A stretch of DNA of 64,000 bases from Meandrina meandrites. Lineage: Eukaryota > Cnidaria > Anthozoa > Scleractinia > Meandrinidae. The stretch covers positions 372,001 to 436,000 of the forward strand of contig OY855908.1 of NCBI GenBank assembly GCA_963693305.1, given 5' to 3'. The position numbers and the translations under genes are program-made. Numbering within the stretch: the first letter of the stretch is position 1; each line of letters begins with the position of its first letter. The notes beneath the pieces were generated by a model. The model saw nothing but the letters and a program-made list of their open reading frames with translations. It was not told where the DNA came from and did not search any database. Shown here piece after piece: positions 53,023-64,000 of the stretch.

Positions 53023-56000
53023 GGGTGTTGTTTCGTTTCGCCCCGATGGGGAAAGTCTAAAAAACGCGTTTTGAACGCAATTGGACGACGTTCGTCAACC
53101 CGGCTTTTTGCCCTGCTTGGAAAAGCCCACTCAAAATGGTGGTATGAAACCGACCTCGTGGAATTCGACCCCAAGGGTGTTTTTTCGTTTCGCCCCGATG
53201 GGGAAAGTCGAGAAAACGAGTTTTGAACGCAATTGGACGACGTTCGTGAACCAGGCTTTTTGCCCTGCTTGGTAAAGCCCACTCAAACTGATGGTATAAA
53301 ACCGACCTCGTGGAATTCTATCCCAAGGGTGTTTTTTCGTTTCGCCCCGATGGGGAAAGTCGAAAAAACGCGTTTTGAACGCAATTGGACGACGTTCGTC
53401 AACCCGGCTTTTTGCCCTGCTTGGAAAAGCCCACTGAAAATGGTGGTATGAAACCGACCTAGTGGAATTCGATCCCAAGGGTGTTTTTTCGTTTCGCCCG
53501 GATGGGGAAAGTCGAAAAAACGCGTTTTGAACGCAATTGGACGACGTTCGTCAACCCGGCTTTTTGCCCTGCTTGGAAAAGCCCACTCAAAATGGTGGTA
53601 TGAAACCGACCTCGTGGAATTCGATCCCAAGGGTGTTTTTTCGTTTCGCCCGGATGGGGAAAGTCGAAAAAACGCGTTTTGAACGCAATTGGACGACGTT
53701 CGTCCACCCGGCTTTTTGCCCTGCTTGGAAAAGCCCACTCAAAATGGTGGTATGAAACCGACCTAGTGGAATTCGATCCCAAGGGTGTTGTTTCGTTTCG
53801 CCACGATAGGGAAAGTCGAAAAAACGCGTTTTGAACGCAATTGGACGACGTTCGTCAACCCGGCTTTTTGCCCTGCTTGGAAAAGCCCACTCAAAATGGT
53901 GGTATAAAACCGACCTCGTGGAATTCGATCCCAAGGGTGTTTTTTCGTTTCGCCCGGATGGGGAAAGTCGAAAAAACGCGTTTTGAACGCAATTGGACGA
54001 CGTTCGTCAACCCGGTTTTTGCCCTGCTTGGAAAAGCCCACTCAAAATGATGGTATAAAACCGACCTCGTGGCATTCGATCCCAAGGGTGTTTTTTCGTT
54101 TCGCCCCGATGGGGAAAGTCGAAAAAACGCGTTTTGAACGCAATTGGACGACGTTTGTCAACCCGGCTTTTTGCCCTTCTTGGAAAAGCCCACTCAAAAT
54201 GCTGGTATGAAACCGACCTCGTGGAATTCGATCCCAAGGGTGTTTTTTCGTTTCGCCTGGATGGGGAAAGTCGAAAAAACGCGTCTTGAACGCAATTGGA
54301 CGACGTTCGTCAACCCGGCTTTTTGCCCTGCTTGGAAAAGCCAAATCAAAATGGTGGTATGAAACCGACCTAGTGGAATTCGATCCCAAGGGTGTTGTTT
54401 CGTTTCGCCCCGATAGCCAAAGTCGAAAAAACGCGTTTTGAACGCAGTTGGACGACGTTCGTCAACCCGGCTTTTTGCCCTGCTTGGAAAAGCCCACTCA
54501 AAATGGTGGTATGAAACCGACCTCGTGGAATTCGATCCCAAGGGTGTTTTTTCGTTTCGCCCGGATGGGGAAAGTCGAAAAAACGCGTTTTGAACGCAAT
54601 TTGACGACGTTCGTCAACCCGGCTTTTTGCCCTGCTTGGAAAAGCCCACTCAAAATGGTGGTATGAAACCGACCTCGTGGAATTCGACCCCAAGGGTGTT
54701 TCTTCGTTTCGCCCCGATGAGGAAAGTCGAGAAAACGAGTTTTGAACGCAATTGGACGACGTTCGTCAACCCGGTTTTTGGCCTGCTTGGAAAAGCCAAG
54801 TCAAAATGATGGTATAAAACCGACCTCGTGGAATTCGATCCCAAGGGTGTTTTTTCGTTTCGCCCCGATGGGGAAAGTCGAAAAAACGCGTTTTGAACGC
54901 AATTGGACGACGTTCTTCAACCCGGCTTTTTGCCCTGCTTGGAAAAGCCCACTCAAAATGGTGGTATGAAACCGACCTCGTGGAATTCGATCCCAAGGGT
55001 GTTTTTTCGTTTCGCCTGGATGGGGAAAGTCGAAAAAACGCGTTTTGAACGCAATTGGACGACGTTCGTCAACCCGGCTTTTTGCCCTGCTTGGAAAAGC
55101 CCACTCAAAATGGTGGTATGAAACCGACCTCGGGGAATTCGATCCCAAGGGTGTTTTTTCGTTTCGCCCGGATGGGGAAAGTCGAAAAAACGCGTTTTGA
55201 ACGCAATTGGACGACGTTCGTCCACCCGGCTTTTTGCCCTGCTTGGAAAAGTCACTCAAAATGGTGGTATGAAACCGACCTAGTGGAATTCGATCCCAAG
55301 GGTGTTGTTTCGTTTCGCCTGGATGGGGAAAGTCGAAAAAACGCGTTTTGAACGCAATTGGACGACGTTCGTCGACCCGGCTTTTTGCCCTGCTTGGAAA
55401 AGCCCACTCAAAATGGTGGTATGAAACCGACCTCGTGGAATTCGATTCCAAGGGTGTTTTTTCGTTTCACCCCGATGGGGAAAGTCGAAAAAACGCGTTT
55501 TGAACGCAATTGGACGACGTTCGTCAACCCGGCTTTTTGCCCTGCTTGGAAAAGCCCTCTCAAAATGGTGGTATGAAACCGACCTCGTGGAATTCGATCC
55601 CAAGGGTGTTTTTTCGTTTCACCCGGATGGGGAAAGTCGAAAAAACGCGTTTTGAACGCAATTGGACGACGTTCGTCCACCCGGCTTTTTGCCCTGCTTG
55701 GAAAAGCCCACTCAAAATGGTGGTATGAAACCGACCTAGTGGAATTCGATCCCAAGGGTGTTGTTCCGTTTCGCCCTGATAGGGAAAGTCGAAAAAACGC
55801 GTTTTGAACGCAATTGGACGACGTTCGTCAACCCGGCTTTTTGCCCTGCTTGGAAAAGCCCACTCAAAATGGTGGTATGAAACCGACCTCGTGGAATTCG
55901 ATCCCAAGGGTGTTTTTTCGTTTCGCCCGGATGGGGAAAGCCGAAAAAACGCGTTTTGAACGCAATTGGACGACGTTCGTCAACCCGGCTTTTTGCCCTG

Positions 56001-59000
56001 CTTGGAAAAGCCCACTCAAAATGGTGGTATAAAACCGACCTCGTAAAATTCGATCCCAAGGGTGTTTTTTGGTTTCGCCCGGATGGGGAAAGTCGAAAAA
56101 ACGCGTTTTGAACGCAATTGGACGACGTTCGTCCACCCGGCTTTTTGCCCTGCTTGGAAAAGCCCACTCAAAATGGTGGTATGAAACCAACCTCGTGGAA
56201 TTCGATCCCAACGGTGTTTTTTCGTTTCACCCGGATGGGGAAAGTCGAAAAAACGCGTTTTGAACGCAATTGGACGACGTTCGTCCACCCGGCTTTTTGC
56301 CCTGCGTGGAAAAGCCCACTCAAAATGGTGGTATGAAACCGACCTAGTGGTATTCGATCCCAAGGGTGTTGTTTCGTTTCGCCTGGATGGGGAAAGTCGA
56401 AAAAACGCGTTTTGAACGCAATTGGACGACGTTCGTCAACCCGGCTTTTTGCCCTGATTGGAAAAGCCCACTCAAAATGGTGGTATGAAACCGACCTCGT
56501 GGAATTCGATCCCAAGGGTATTGCTTCGTGTCGCCCCGATGGGGAAAGTCGAAAAAACGCGTTTTGAACGCAATTTGACGACGTTCGTCAACCCGGCTTT
56601 TTGCCCTGCTTGGAAAAGCCCACTCAAAATGGTGGTATCAAACCGACCTCGTGGAACTCGACCCCAAGGGTGTTTTTTCGTTTCGCCCCGATAAGGAAAG
56701 TCGAGAAAACGAGTTTTGAACGCAATTGGACGACGTTCGTGAACCCGGCTATTTGCCCTGCTTGGTAAAGCCCACTCAAAATGATGGTATGAAACCGACT
56801 TCGTGGCATTCGATGCCAAGGGTGTTTTTTCGTTTTGCCCGGATGGGGAAAGTCGAAAAAACGCGTTTTTAACGCAATTGGACGACGTTCGTCAACCCGG
56901 CTTTTTGCCCTGATTGGAAAAGCCCACTCAAAATGGTGGTATGAAACCGACCTCGTGGAATTCGATCCCAAGGGTATTGCTTCGTTTCGCCCCGATGGGG
57001 AAAGTCGAAAAAACGCGTTTTGAACGCAATTTGACGACGTTCGTCAACCCGGCTTTTTGCCCTGCTTGGAAAAGCCCACTCAAAATGGTGGTATGAAACC
57101 GACCTCGTGGAATTCGACCCCAAGGGTGTTTTTTCGTTTCGCCCCGATGAGGAAAGTCGAGAAAACGAGTTTTGAACGCAATTGGACGACGTTCGTGAAC
57201 CCGGCTTTTTGCCCTGCTTGGTAAAGCCCACTCAAAATGGTGGTATGAAACCGACCTCGTGGAATTCGATCCCAAGGGTGTTTCTTCGTTTCGCCCCGAT
57301 GGGGAAAGTCGAAAAAACGCGTTTTGAACGCAATTGGACGACGTTCGTCAACCCGGCTTTTTGCCCTGCTTGGAAAAGCCCACTCAAAATGATGGTACTA
57401 AACCGACTTCGTGGCATTCGATGCCAAGGGTGTTTTTTCGTTTTGCCCGGATGGGGAAAGTCGAAAAAACGCGTTTTTAACGCAATTGGACGACGTTCTT
57501 CTTCCCGGCTTTTTGCCCTGCTTGGAAAAGCCCACTCAAAATGGTGGTATGAAACCGACCTCGTGGAATTCGATCCCAAGGGTGTTGTTTCGTTTCGCCC
57601 CAATGGGGAAAGTCGAAAAAACGCGTTTTGAACGCAATTGGACGACGTTCGTCAACCCGGCTTTTTGCCCTGCTTGGAAAAGCCCACTCAAAATGGTGGT
57701 ATGAAACCGACCTAGTGGAATTCGCTCCAAAGGGTGTTTTTTCGTTTCGCCCCGATGGGGAAAGTCGAAAAAACGCGTTTTGAACGCAATTGAACGACGT
57801 TCGTGAACCCGGCTTTTTGCCCTGCTTGGAAAAGCCCACTCAAAATGGTGGCATGAAACCGACCTAGTTGAATTCGATCCCAAGGGTGTTGCTTCGTTTC
57901 GCCCCGATGGGGAAAGTCGAAAAAACGCGTTTTCAACGCAATTGGACGACGTTCGTCAACCCGGCTTTTTGCCCTGATTGGAAAAGCCCACTCAAAATGG
58001 TGGTATGAAACCGACCTCGTGGAATTCGATCCCAAGGGTGTTGCTTCGTTTCGCCCCGATGGGGAAAGTCGAAAAAACGCGTTTTGAACGCAATTGGAGG
58101 ACGTTCGTCAACCCGGCTTTTTGCCCTGCTTGGAAAAGCCCACTCAAAATGGTGGTATGAAACCGACCTCGTGGAATTCGATCCCAAGGGTGTTGCTTCG
58201 TTTCGCCCTGATGGGGAAAGTCGAAAAAACGCGTTTTTAACGCTATTGGACGACGTTCGTCAACTCGGCTTTTTGCCCTGCTTGGAAAAGCCCACTCAAA
58301 ATGGTGCTATGAAACCGACCTAGTGGAATTCGATCCCAAGGGTGTTGTTTCGTTTCGCCCCGATGGGGAAAGTCGAAAAAAACGCGTTTTTAACGCAATT
58401 GGACGACGTTCGTCAACCCGGCTTTTTGCCCTGCTTGGAAAAGGCCACTCAAAATGGTGGTATGAAACCGACCTCGTGGTATTTGATCCTAAGGGTGTTT
58501 TTTCGTTTCGCCCCGATGGAGAAAGTCGAAAAAACGCGTTTTGAACGCAATTGGACGACGTTCGTCAACCCGGCTTTTTGCCCTGCTTGGAAAAGCCCAC
58601 TCAAAATGGTGGTATGAAACCGACCTCGTGGAATTTGATCCTAAGGGTGTTGCTTCGTTTCGCCCCAATGGGGAAAGTCGAAAAAACGCGTTTTGAACGC
58701 AATTGGACGACGTTCGTCAACCCGGCTTTTTGCCCTGCTTGGAAAAGCCCACTCAAAATGGTGGTATGAAACCGACCTCGTGGAATTTGATCCTAAGGGT
58801 GTTGCTTCGTTTCGCCCCAATGGGAAAAGTCGAAAAAACGCGTTTTGAACGCAATTGGACGACGTTCGTCAACCCGGCTTTTTGCCCTGCTTGGAAAAGC
58901 CCACTCAAAATGGTGGTATGAAACCGACCTCGTGGAATTCGATCCCAAGTGTGTTGCTTCGTTTCGCCCTGATGGGGAAAGTCGAAAAAACGCGTTTTGA

Positions 59001-59816
59001 ACGCAATTGGACGACGTTCGTCAACCCGGCTTTTTGCCCTGCTTGGAAAAGCCCACTCAAAATGGTGGTATGAAACCGACCTCGTGGTATTCGATCGTAA
59101 GGGTGTTTTTTCGTTTCGCCCCGATGGGGAAAGTCGAAAAAACGCGTTTTGAACGCAATTGGACGACGTTCGTCAACCCGGCTTTTTGCCCTGCTTGGAA
59201 AAGCCCACTCAAAATGGTGGTATGAAACCGACCTCGTGGAATTCGATCCCAAGGGTGTTGTTTCGTTTCGCCCCGATGCGGAAAGTCGAAAAAACGCGTT
59301 TTGAACGCAATTGGACGACGTTCGTCAACCCGGCTTTTTGCCCTGCTTGGAAAAGCCCACTCAAAATGGTGGTATGAAACCGACCTCGTGGTATTCGATA
59401 ATAAGGGTGTTTTTTCGTTTCGCCCCGATGGGGAAAGTCGAAAAAACGCGTTTTGAACGCAATTGGACGACGTTCGTCAACGCGGCTTTTTGCCCTGCTT
59501 GGAAAAGCCCACTCAAAATGGTGGTATGAAACCGACCTCGTGGAATTTGATCCTAAGGGTGTTGCTTCGTTTCGCCCCAATGGGAAAAGTCGAAAAAACG
59601 CGTTTTGAACGCAATTGGACGACGTTCGTCAACCCGGCTTTTTGCCCTGCTTGGAAAAGCCCACTCAAAATGGTGGTATGAAACCGACCTCGTGGAATTC
59701 GATCCCAAGTGTGTTGCTTCGTTTCGCCCTGATGGGGAAAGTCGAAAAAACGCGTTTTGAACGCAATTGGACGACGTTCGTCAACCCGGCTTTTTGCCCT
59801 GCTTGGAAAAGCCCAC

Positions 59817-62800
59817 TCAAAATGGTGGTATGAAACCGACCTCGTGGTATTCGATAATAAGGGTGTTTTTTCGTTTCGCCCCGATGGGGAAAGTCGAAAA
59901 AACGCGTTTTGAACGCAATTGGACGACGTTCGTCAACGCGGCTTTTTGCCCTGCTTGGAAAAGCCCACTCAAAATGGTGGTATGAAACCGACCTCGTGGA
60001 ATTCGATCCCAAGGGTGTTTTTTCGTTTCGCCCCGATGGGGAAAGTCGAAAAAACGCGTTTTGAACGCAATTGGACGACGTTCGTCAACCCGGCTTTTTG
60101 CCCTGCTTGGAAAAGCCCACTCAAAATGGTGGCATGAAACCGACCTCGTCGAATTCGATCCCAATGGTGTTTTTTCGTTTCGCCCGGATGGGGAAAGTCG
60201 AAAAAACGCGTTTTGAACGCAATTGGAGGATGTTCGTCAACCCGGCGTTTTGCCCTGCTTGGAAAAGCCCACTCAAAATGGTGGCATGAAACCGACCTCG
60301 TCGAATTCGATCCCAATGGTGTTTTTTCGTTTCGCCCCGATGGGGAAAGTCGAAAAACGCGTTTTGAACGCAATTGGACGACGTTCGTCAACCCGGCTTT
60401 TTGCCCTGCTTGGAAAAGCCCACTCAAAATGGTGGTATGAAACCGACCTCGTGGAATTCGATCCCAAGGGTGTTGTTTCGTTTCGCCCCGATGCGGAAAG
60501 TCGAAAAAACGCGTTTTGAACGCAATTGGACGACGTTCGTCAACCCGGCTTTTTGCCCTGCTTGGAAAAGCCCACTCAAAATGGTGGTATGAAACCGACC
60601 TCGTGGTATTCGATAATAAGGGTGTTTTTTCGTTTCGCCCCGATGGGGAAAGTCGAAAAAACGCGTTTTGAACGCAATTGGACGACGTTCGTCAACGCGG
60701 CTTTTTGCCCTGCTTGGAAAAGCCCACTCAAAATGGTGGTATGAAACCGACCTCGTGGAATTCTATCCCAAGGGTGTTTTTTCGTTTCGCCCCGATGGGG
60801 AAAGTCGAAAAAACGCGTTTTGAACGCAATTGGACGACGTTCGTCAACCCGGCTTTTTGCCCTGCTTGGAAAAGCCCACTCAAAATGGTGGCATGAAACC
60901 GACCTCGTCGAATTCGATCCCAATGGTGTTTTTTCGTTTCGCCCGGATGGGGAAAGTCGAAAAAACGCGTTTTGAACGCAATTGGAGGATGTTCGTCAAC
61001 CCGGCTTTTTGCCCTGCTTGGAAAAGCCCACTCAAAATGGTGGTATCAAACCGACCTCGTGGAACTCGATCCCAAGGGTGTTTTTTCGTTTCGCCCCGAT
61101 GGGGAAAGTCGAAAAACGCGTTTTGAACGGAATTGGACGACGTTCGTCAATCCGGCTTTTTGCCCTGCTTGGAAAAGCCCACTCAAAATGGTGGTATCAA
61201 ACCGACCTCGTGGAATTCGATCCCAAGGGTGTTGTTTCGTTTCGCCCCGATGGGGAAAGTCGAAAAAACGCGTTTTGAACGCAATTGGACGACGTTCGTC
61301 AACCCGGCTTTTTGCCCTGCTTGAAAAAGCCCACTCAAAATGGTGGTATGAAACCGACCTCGTGGAATTCGATCCCAAGGGTGTTCTTTCGTTTCGCCCC
61401 GATGGGGAAAGTCGAAAAAACGCCTTTTGAACGCAATTGGACGACGTTCGTGAACCCGGCTTTTTGCCCTGCTTGGAAAAGCCCACTCAAAATGGTGGTA
61501 TGAAACCGACCTCGTGGAATTCGATCCCAAGGTTGTTTTTTCGTTTCGCCCCGATGGGGAAACTCGAAAAAAGGCGTTTTGAACGCAATTGGACGACGTT
61601 CGTCAACCCGGCTTTTTTCCCTGCTTGGAAAAGCCAACTCAAAATGGTGGCATGAAACCGACCTAGTGGAATTCGATCCCAAGGGTGTTGTTTCGTTTCG
61701 CCCCGATGGGGAAAGTCGAAAAAACGCGTTTTTAACACAATTTTACGACGTTCGTCAACCCGGCTTTTTGCCTTGCTTGGAAAAGCCCACTCAAAATGGT
61801 GGTATGAAACCGACCTCGCGGTATTCGATAATAAGGGTGTTTTTTCGTTTCGCCCCGATGGGGAAAGTCGAAAAAACGCGTTTTGAACGCAATTGGACGA
61901 CGTTCGTCAACCCGGCTTTTTGCCCTGCTTGGAAAAGCCCACTCAAAATGGTGGTGTGAAACCGAGCCCTAGGAATTCGATCCCAAGGGTGTTTTTTCGT
62001 TTCGCCCCGATGGGGAAAGTCGAAAAAACGCGTTTTGAACGCAATTGGACGACGTTCGTCAACCCGGCTTTTTGCCCTGCTTGGAAAAGCCCACTCAAAA
62101 TGGTGGTATGAAACCGACCTCGTGGAATTCGATCCCAAGGGTGTTTTTTCGTTTCGCCCCGATGGGGAAAGTCGAAAAACGCGTTTTGAACGCAATTGGA
62201 CGACGTTCGTCAACCCGGCTTTTTGCCCTGCTTGGAAAAGCCCACTCAAAATGGTGGTATGAAACCGACCTCGTGGAATTCGATCCCAAGGGTGTTGTTT
62301 CGTTTCGCCCCGAATGGGAAAGTCGAAAAAACGCGTTTTGAACGCAATTGGACGACGTTCGTCAACCCGGCTTTTTGCCCTGCTTGGAAAAGCCCACTCA
62401 AAATGGTGGTATGAAACCGACCTCGTGGTATTCTATAATAAGGGTGTTTTTTCGTTTCGCTCCGATGGGGAAAGTCGAAAAAACGCGTTTTGAACGCAAT
62501 TCGACGACGTTCGTAAACGCGGCTTTTTGCCCTGCTTGGAAAAGCCCACTCAAAATGGTGGTATGAAACCGACCTCGTGGAATTCGATCCCAAGGGTGTT
62601 TTTTCGTTTCGCCCCGATGGGGAAAGTCGAAAAAACGCGTTTTGAACGCAATTGGACGACGTTCGTCAACCCGGCTTTTTGCCCTGCTTGGAAAAGCCCA
62701 CTCAAAATGGTGGCATGAAACCGGCTCGTCGAATTCGATCCCAATGGTGTTTTTTCGTTTCGCCCGGATGGGGAAAGTCGAAAAAACGCGTTTTGAACGC

Positions 62801-63501
62801 AATTGGAGGACGTTCGTCAACCCGGCTTTTTGCCCTGCTTGGAAAAGCCCACTCAAAATGGTGGTATCAAACCGACCTCGTGGAATTCGATCCCAAGGGT
62901 GTTTTTTCGTTTCGCCCCGATGGGGAAAGTCGAAAAACGCGTTTTGAACGCAATTGGACGACGTTCGTCAACCCGGCTTTTTGCCCTGCTTGGAAAAGCC
63001 CACTCAAAATGGTGGTATGAAACCGACCTCGTGGAATTCGATCCCAAGGGTGTTGTTTCGTTTCGCCCCGATGGGGAAAGTCGAAAAAACGCGTTTTGAA
63101 CGCAATTGGACGACGTTCGTCAACCCGGCTTTTTGCCCTGCTTGGAAAAGCCCACTCAAAATGGTGGCATGAAACCGGCTCGTCGAATTCGATCCCAATG
63201 GTGTTTTTTCGTTTCGCCCGGATGGGGAAAGTCGAAAAAACGCGTTTTGAACGCAATTGGAGGACGTTCGTCAACCCGGCTTTTTGCCCTCCTTGGAAAA
63301 GCCCACTCAAAATGGTGGTATCAAACCGACCTCGTGGAATTCGATCCCAAGGGTGTTTTTTCGTTTCGCCCCGATGGGGAAAGTCGAAAAACGCGTTTTG
63401 AACGCAATTGGACGACGTTCGTCAACCCGGCTTTTTGCCCTGCTTGGAAAAGCCCACTCAAAATGGTGGTATGAAACCGACCTCGTGGAATTCGATCCCA
63501 A
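59817..63501. repeat. Higher-order repeat block, 5- and 3-monomer duplications
   Basis: A five-monomer unit at 59817 recurs after 759 bp and a three-monomer unit at 62550 after 454 bp. The latter carries the shortened GAAACCGGCTCGTCG variant. Confidence 0.6.
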
Positions 63502-64000
63502 GGGTGTTGTTTCGTTTCGCCCCGATGGGGAAAGTCGAAAAAACGCGTTTTGAACGCAATTGGACGAAGTTCGTCAACCCGGCTTTTTGCCCTGCTTGGA
63601 AAAGCCCACTCAAAATGGTGGTATCAAACCGACCTCGTGGAATTCGATCCCAAGTGTGTTTTTTCGTTTCGCCCCGATGGGGAAAGTCGAAAAACGCGTT
63701 TTGAACGCAATTGGACGACGTTCGTCAACCCGGCTTTTTTCCCTGCTTGGAAAAGCCAACTCAAAATGGTGGAATGAAACCGACCTCGTGGAATTCGATT
63801 CCAAGGGTGTTGTTTCGTTTCGCCCCGATGGGGAAAGTCGAAAAAACGCGTTTTGAGCACAGTTTTACGACGTTCGTCAACCCGGCTTTTTGCCTTGCTT
63901 GGAAAAGCCCACTCAAAATGGTGGTATGAAACCGACCTCGTGGTATTCAAAAATAAGGGTGTTTTTTCGTTTCGCCCCGATGGGGAAAGTCGAAAAAACG

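Larger units (their letters stand above)
15293..64000. repeat. 152-bp satellite array, about 320 head-to-tail monomers, continuing past the window
   Basis: The consensus monomer is 152 bp and all monomers run in one direction. Reading from TTTTTGCCCTGCTTGG, the order is a conserved block through GGTATGAAACCGACC, a variable block (GTGGAATTCGATCCCAAGGG to CGATGGGG), an A-run of 5 to 7, and a conserved block GCGTTTTGAACGCAATTGGA to CAACCCGG. One-base indels at GAATTCGAT and at the A-run are common, giving 151 and 153-bp monomers. Reading frames of up to 253 codons arise because 152 is not a multiple of three and stops are sparse; nothing indicates coding. No other gene, RNA or transposon was seen inside the array. 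Confidence 0.95.

Noticed and set aside
15145..63950. Hundreds of open frames of 60 to 253 codons in the satellite, on both strands
   Set aside because: They repeat with the 152-bp period, each monomer is read in all three frames in turn, and the peptides are the same three translations. Sparse stops (TCA twice per monomer, 36 bases apart and so in one frame) explain the lengths.
15293..64000. CRISPR array
   Set aside because: The repeats are 152 bp and contiguous, without unique spacers.

Overview
The window has two unlike parts. Positions 1 to about 15,080 hold an adintovirus/Polinton (Maverick)-type double-stranded DNA virus genome. It encodes a protein-primed family B DNA polymerase, a retroviral-type integrase, an adenain-like cysteine protease, a genome-packaging ATPase, a hexon-like major capsid protein, a penton-like minor capsid protein, a phospholipase A2 capsid protein and a collagen-stalked fibre. 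From about 15,293 to the end, roughly 48.7 kb consists only of a 152-bp satellite, about 320 head-to-tail monomers. A 208-bp near-perfect palindrome sits exactly between the two parts. A chromosomal satellite beside an integrase-bearing virus points to a eukaryotic, probably metazoan, genome carrying an endogenous viral element. The species cannot be named from the sequence.

Layout. 1-812: non-coding terminal region with a 51-bp triplicate carrying 15-nt palindromes, a CRE/E-box cluster and a tandemly duplicated 55-bp module with heat-shock-element and CACGTG motifs. 813-3062 (-): collagen-like fibre and packaging ATPase. 3091-9448 (+): morphogenesis block, in order an acidic proline-rich protein, penton-like protein, small basic protein, major capsid protein, conserved small protein, protease, two proteins sharing a zinc-ribbon-like N-terminus (the second a phospholipase A2) and a membrane protein. 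9445-9924 (-): unrecognised protein. 9953-10939 (+): integrase. 10849-14901 (-): polymerase. 14902-15084: short AT-rich and pyrimidine-rich end.

How the genes fit together. Integrase and polymerase insert and copy the genome. The capsid proteins, protease and ATPase build and fill a virion. The fibre and phospholipase are the probable cell-attachment and membrane-breaching parts. Most of the structural genes have a TATATA-type motif lying directly against the start codon, and integrase and polymerase do not, which suggests a late/early split. Three genes carry lesions: a frame break in the ATPase, an in-frame TAG in the small basic gene, and a protease with no ATG. The copy therefore looks young but decaying, unless recoding or splicing rescues them. 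Short palindromes of the type GTGGGGTAAACCCCAC are scattered inside and between the viral genes, sometimes in frame.

The satellite shows nested higher-order duplications of 2 to 21 monomers. Its variation is concentrated in one part of the monomer.
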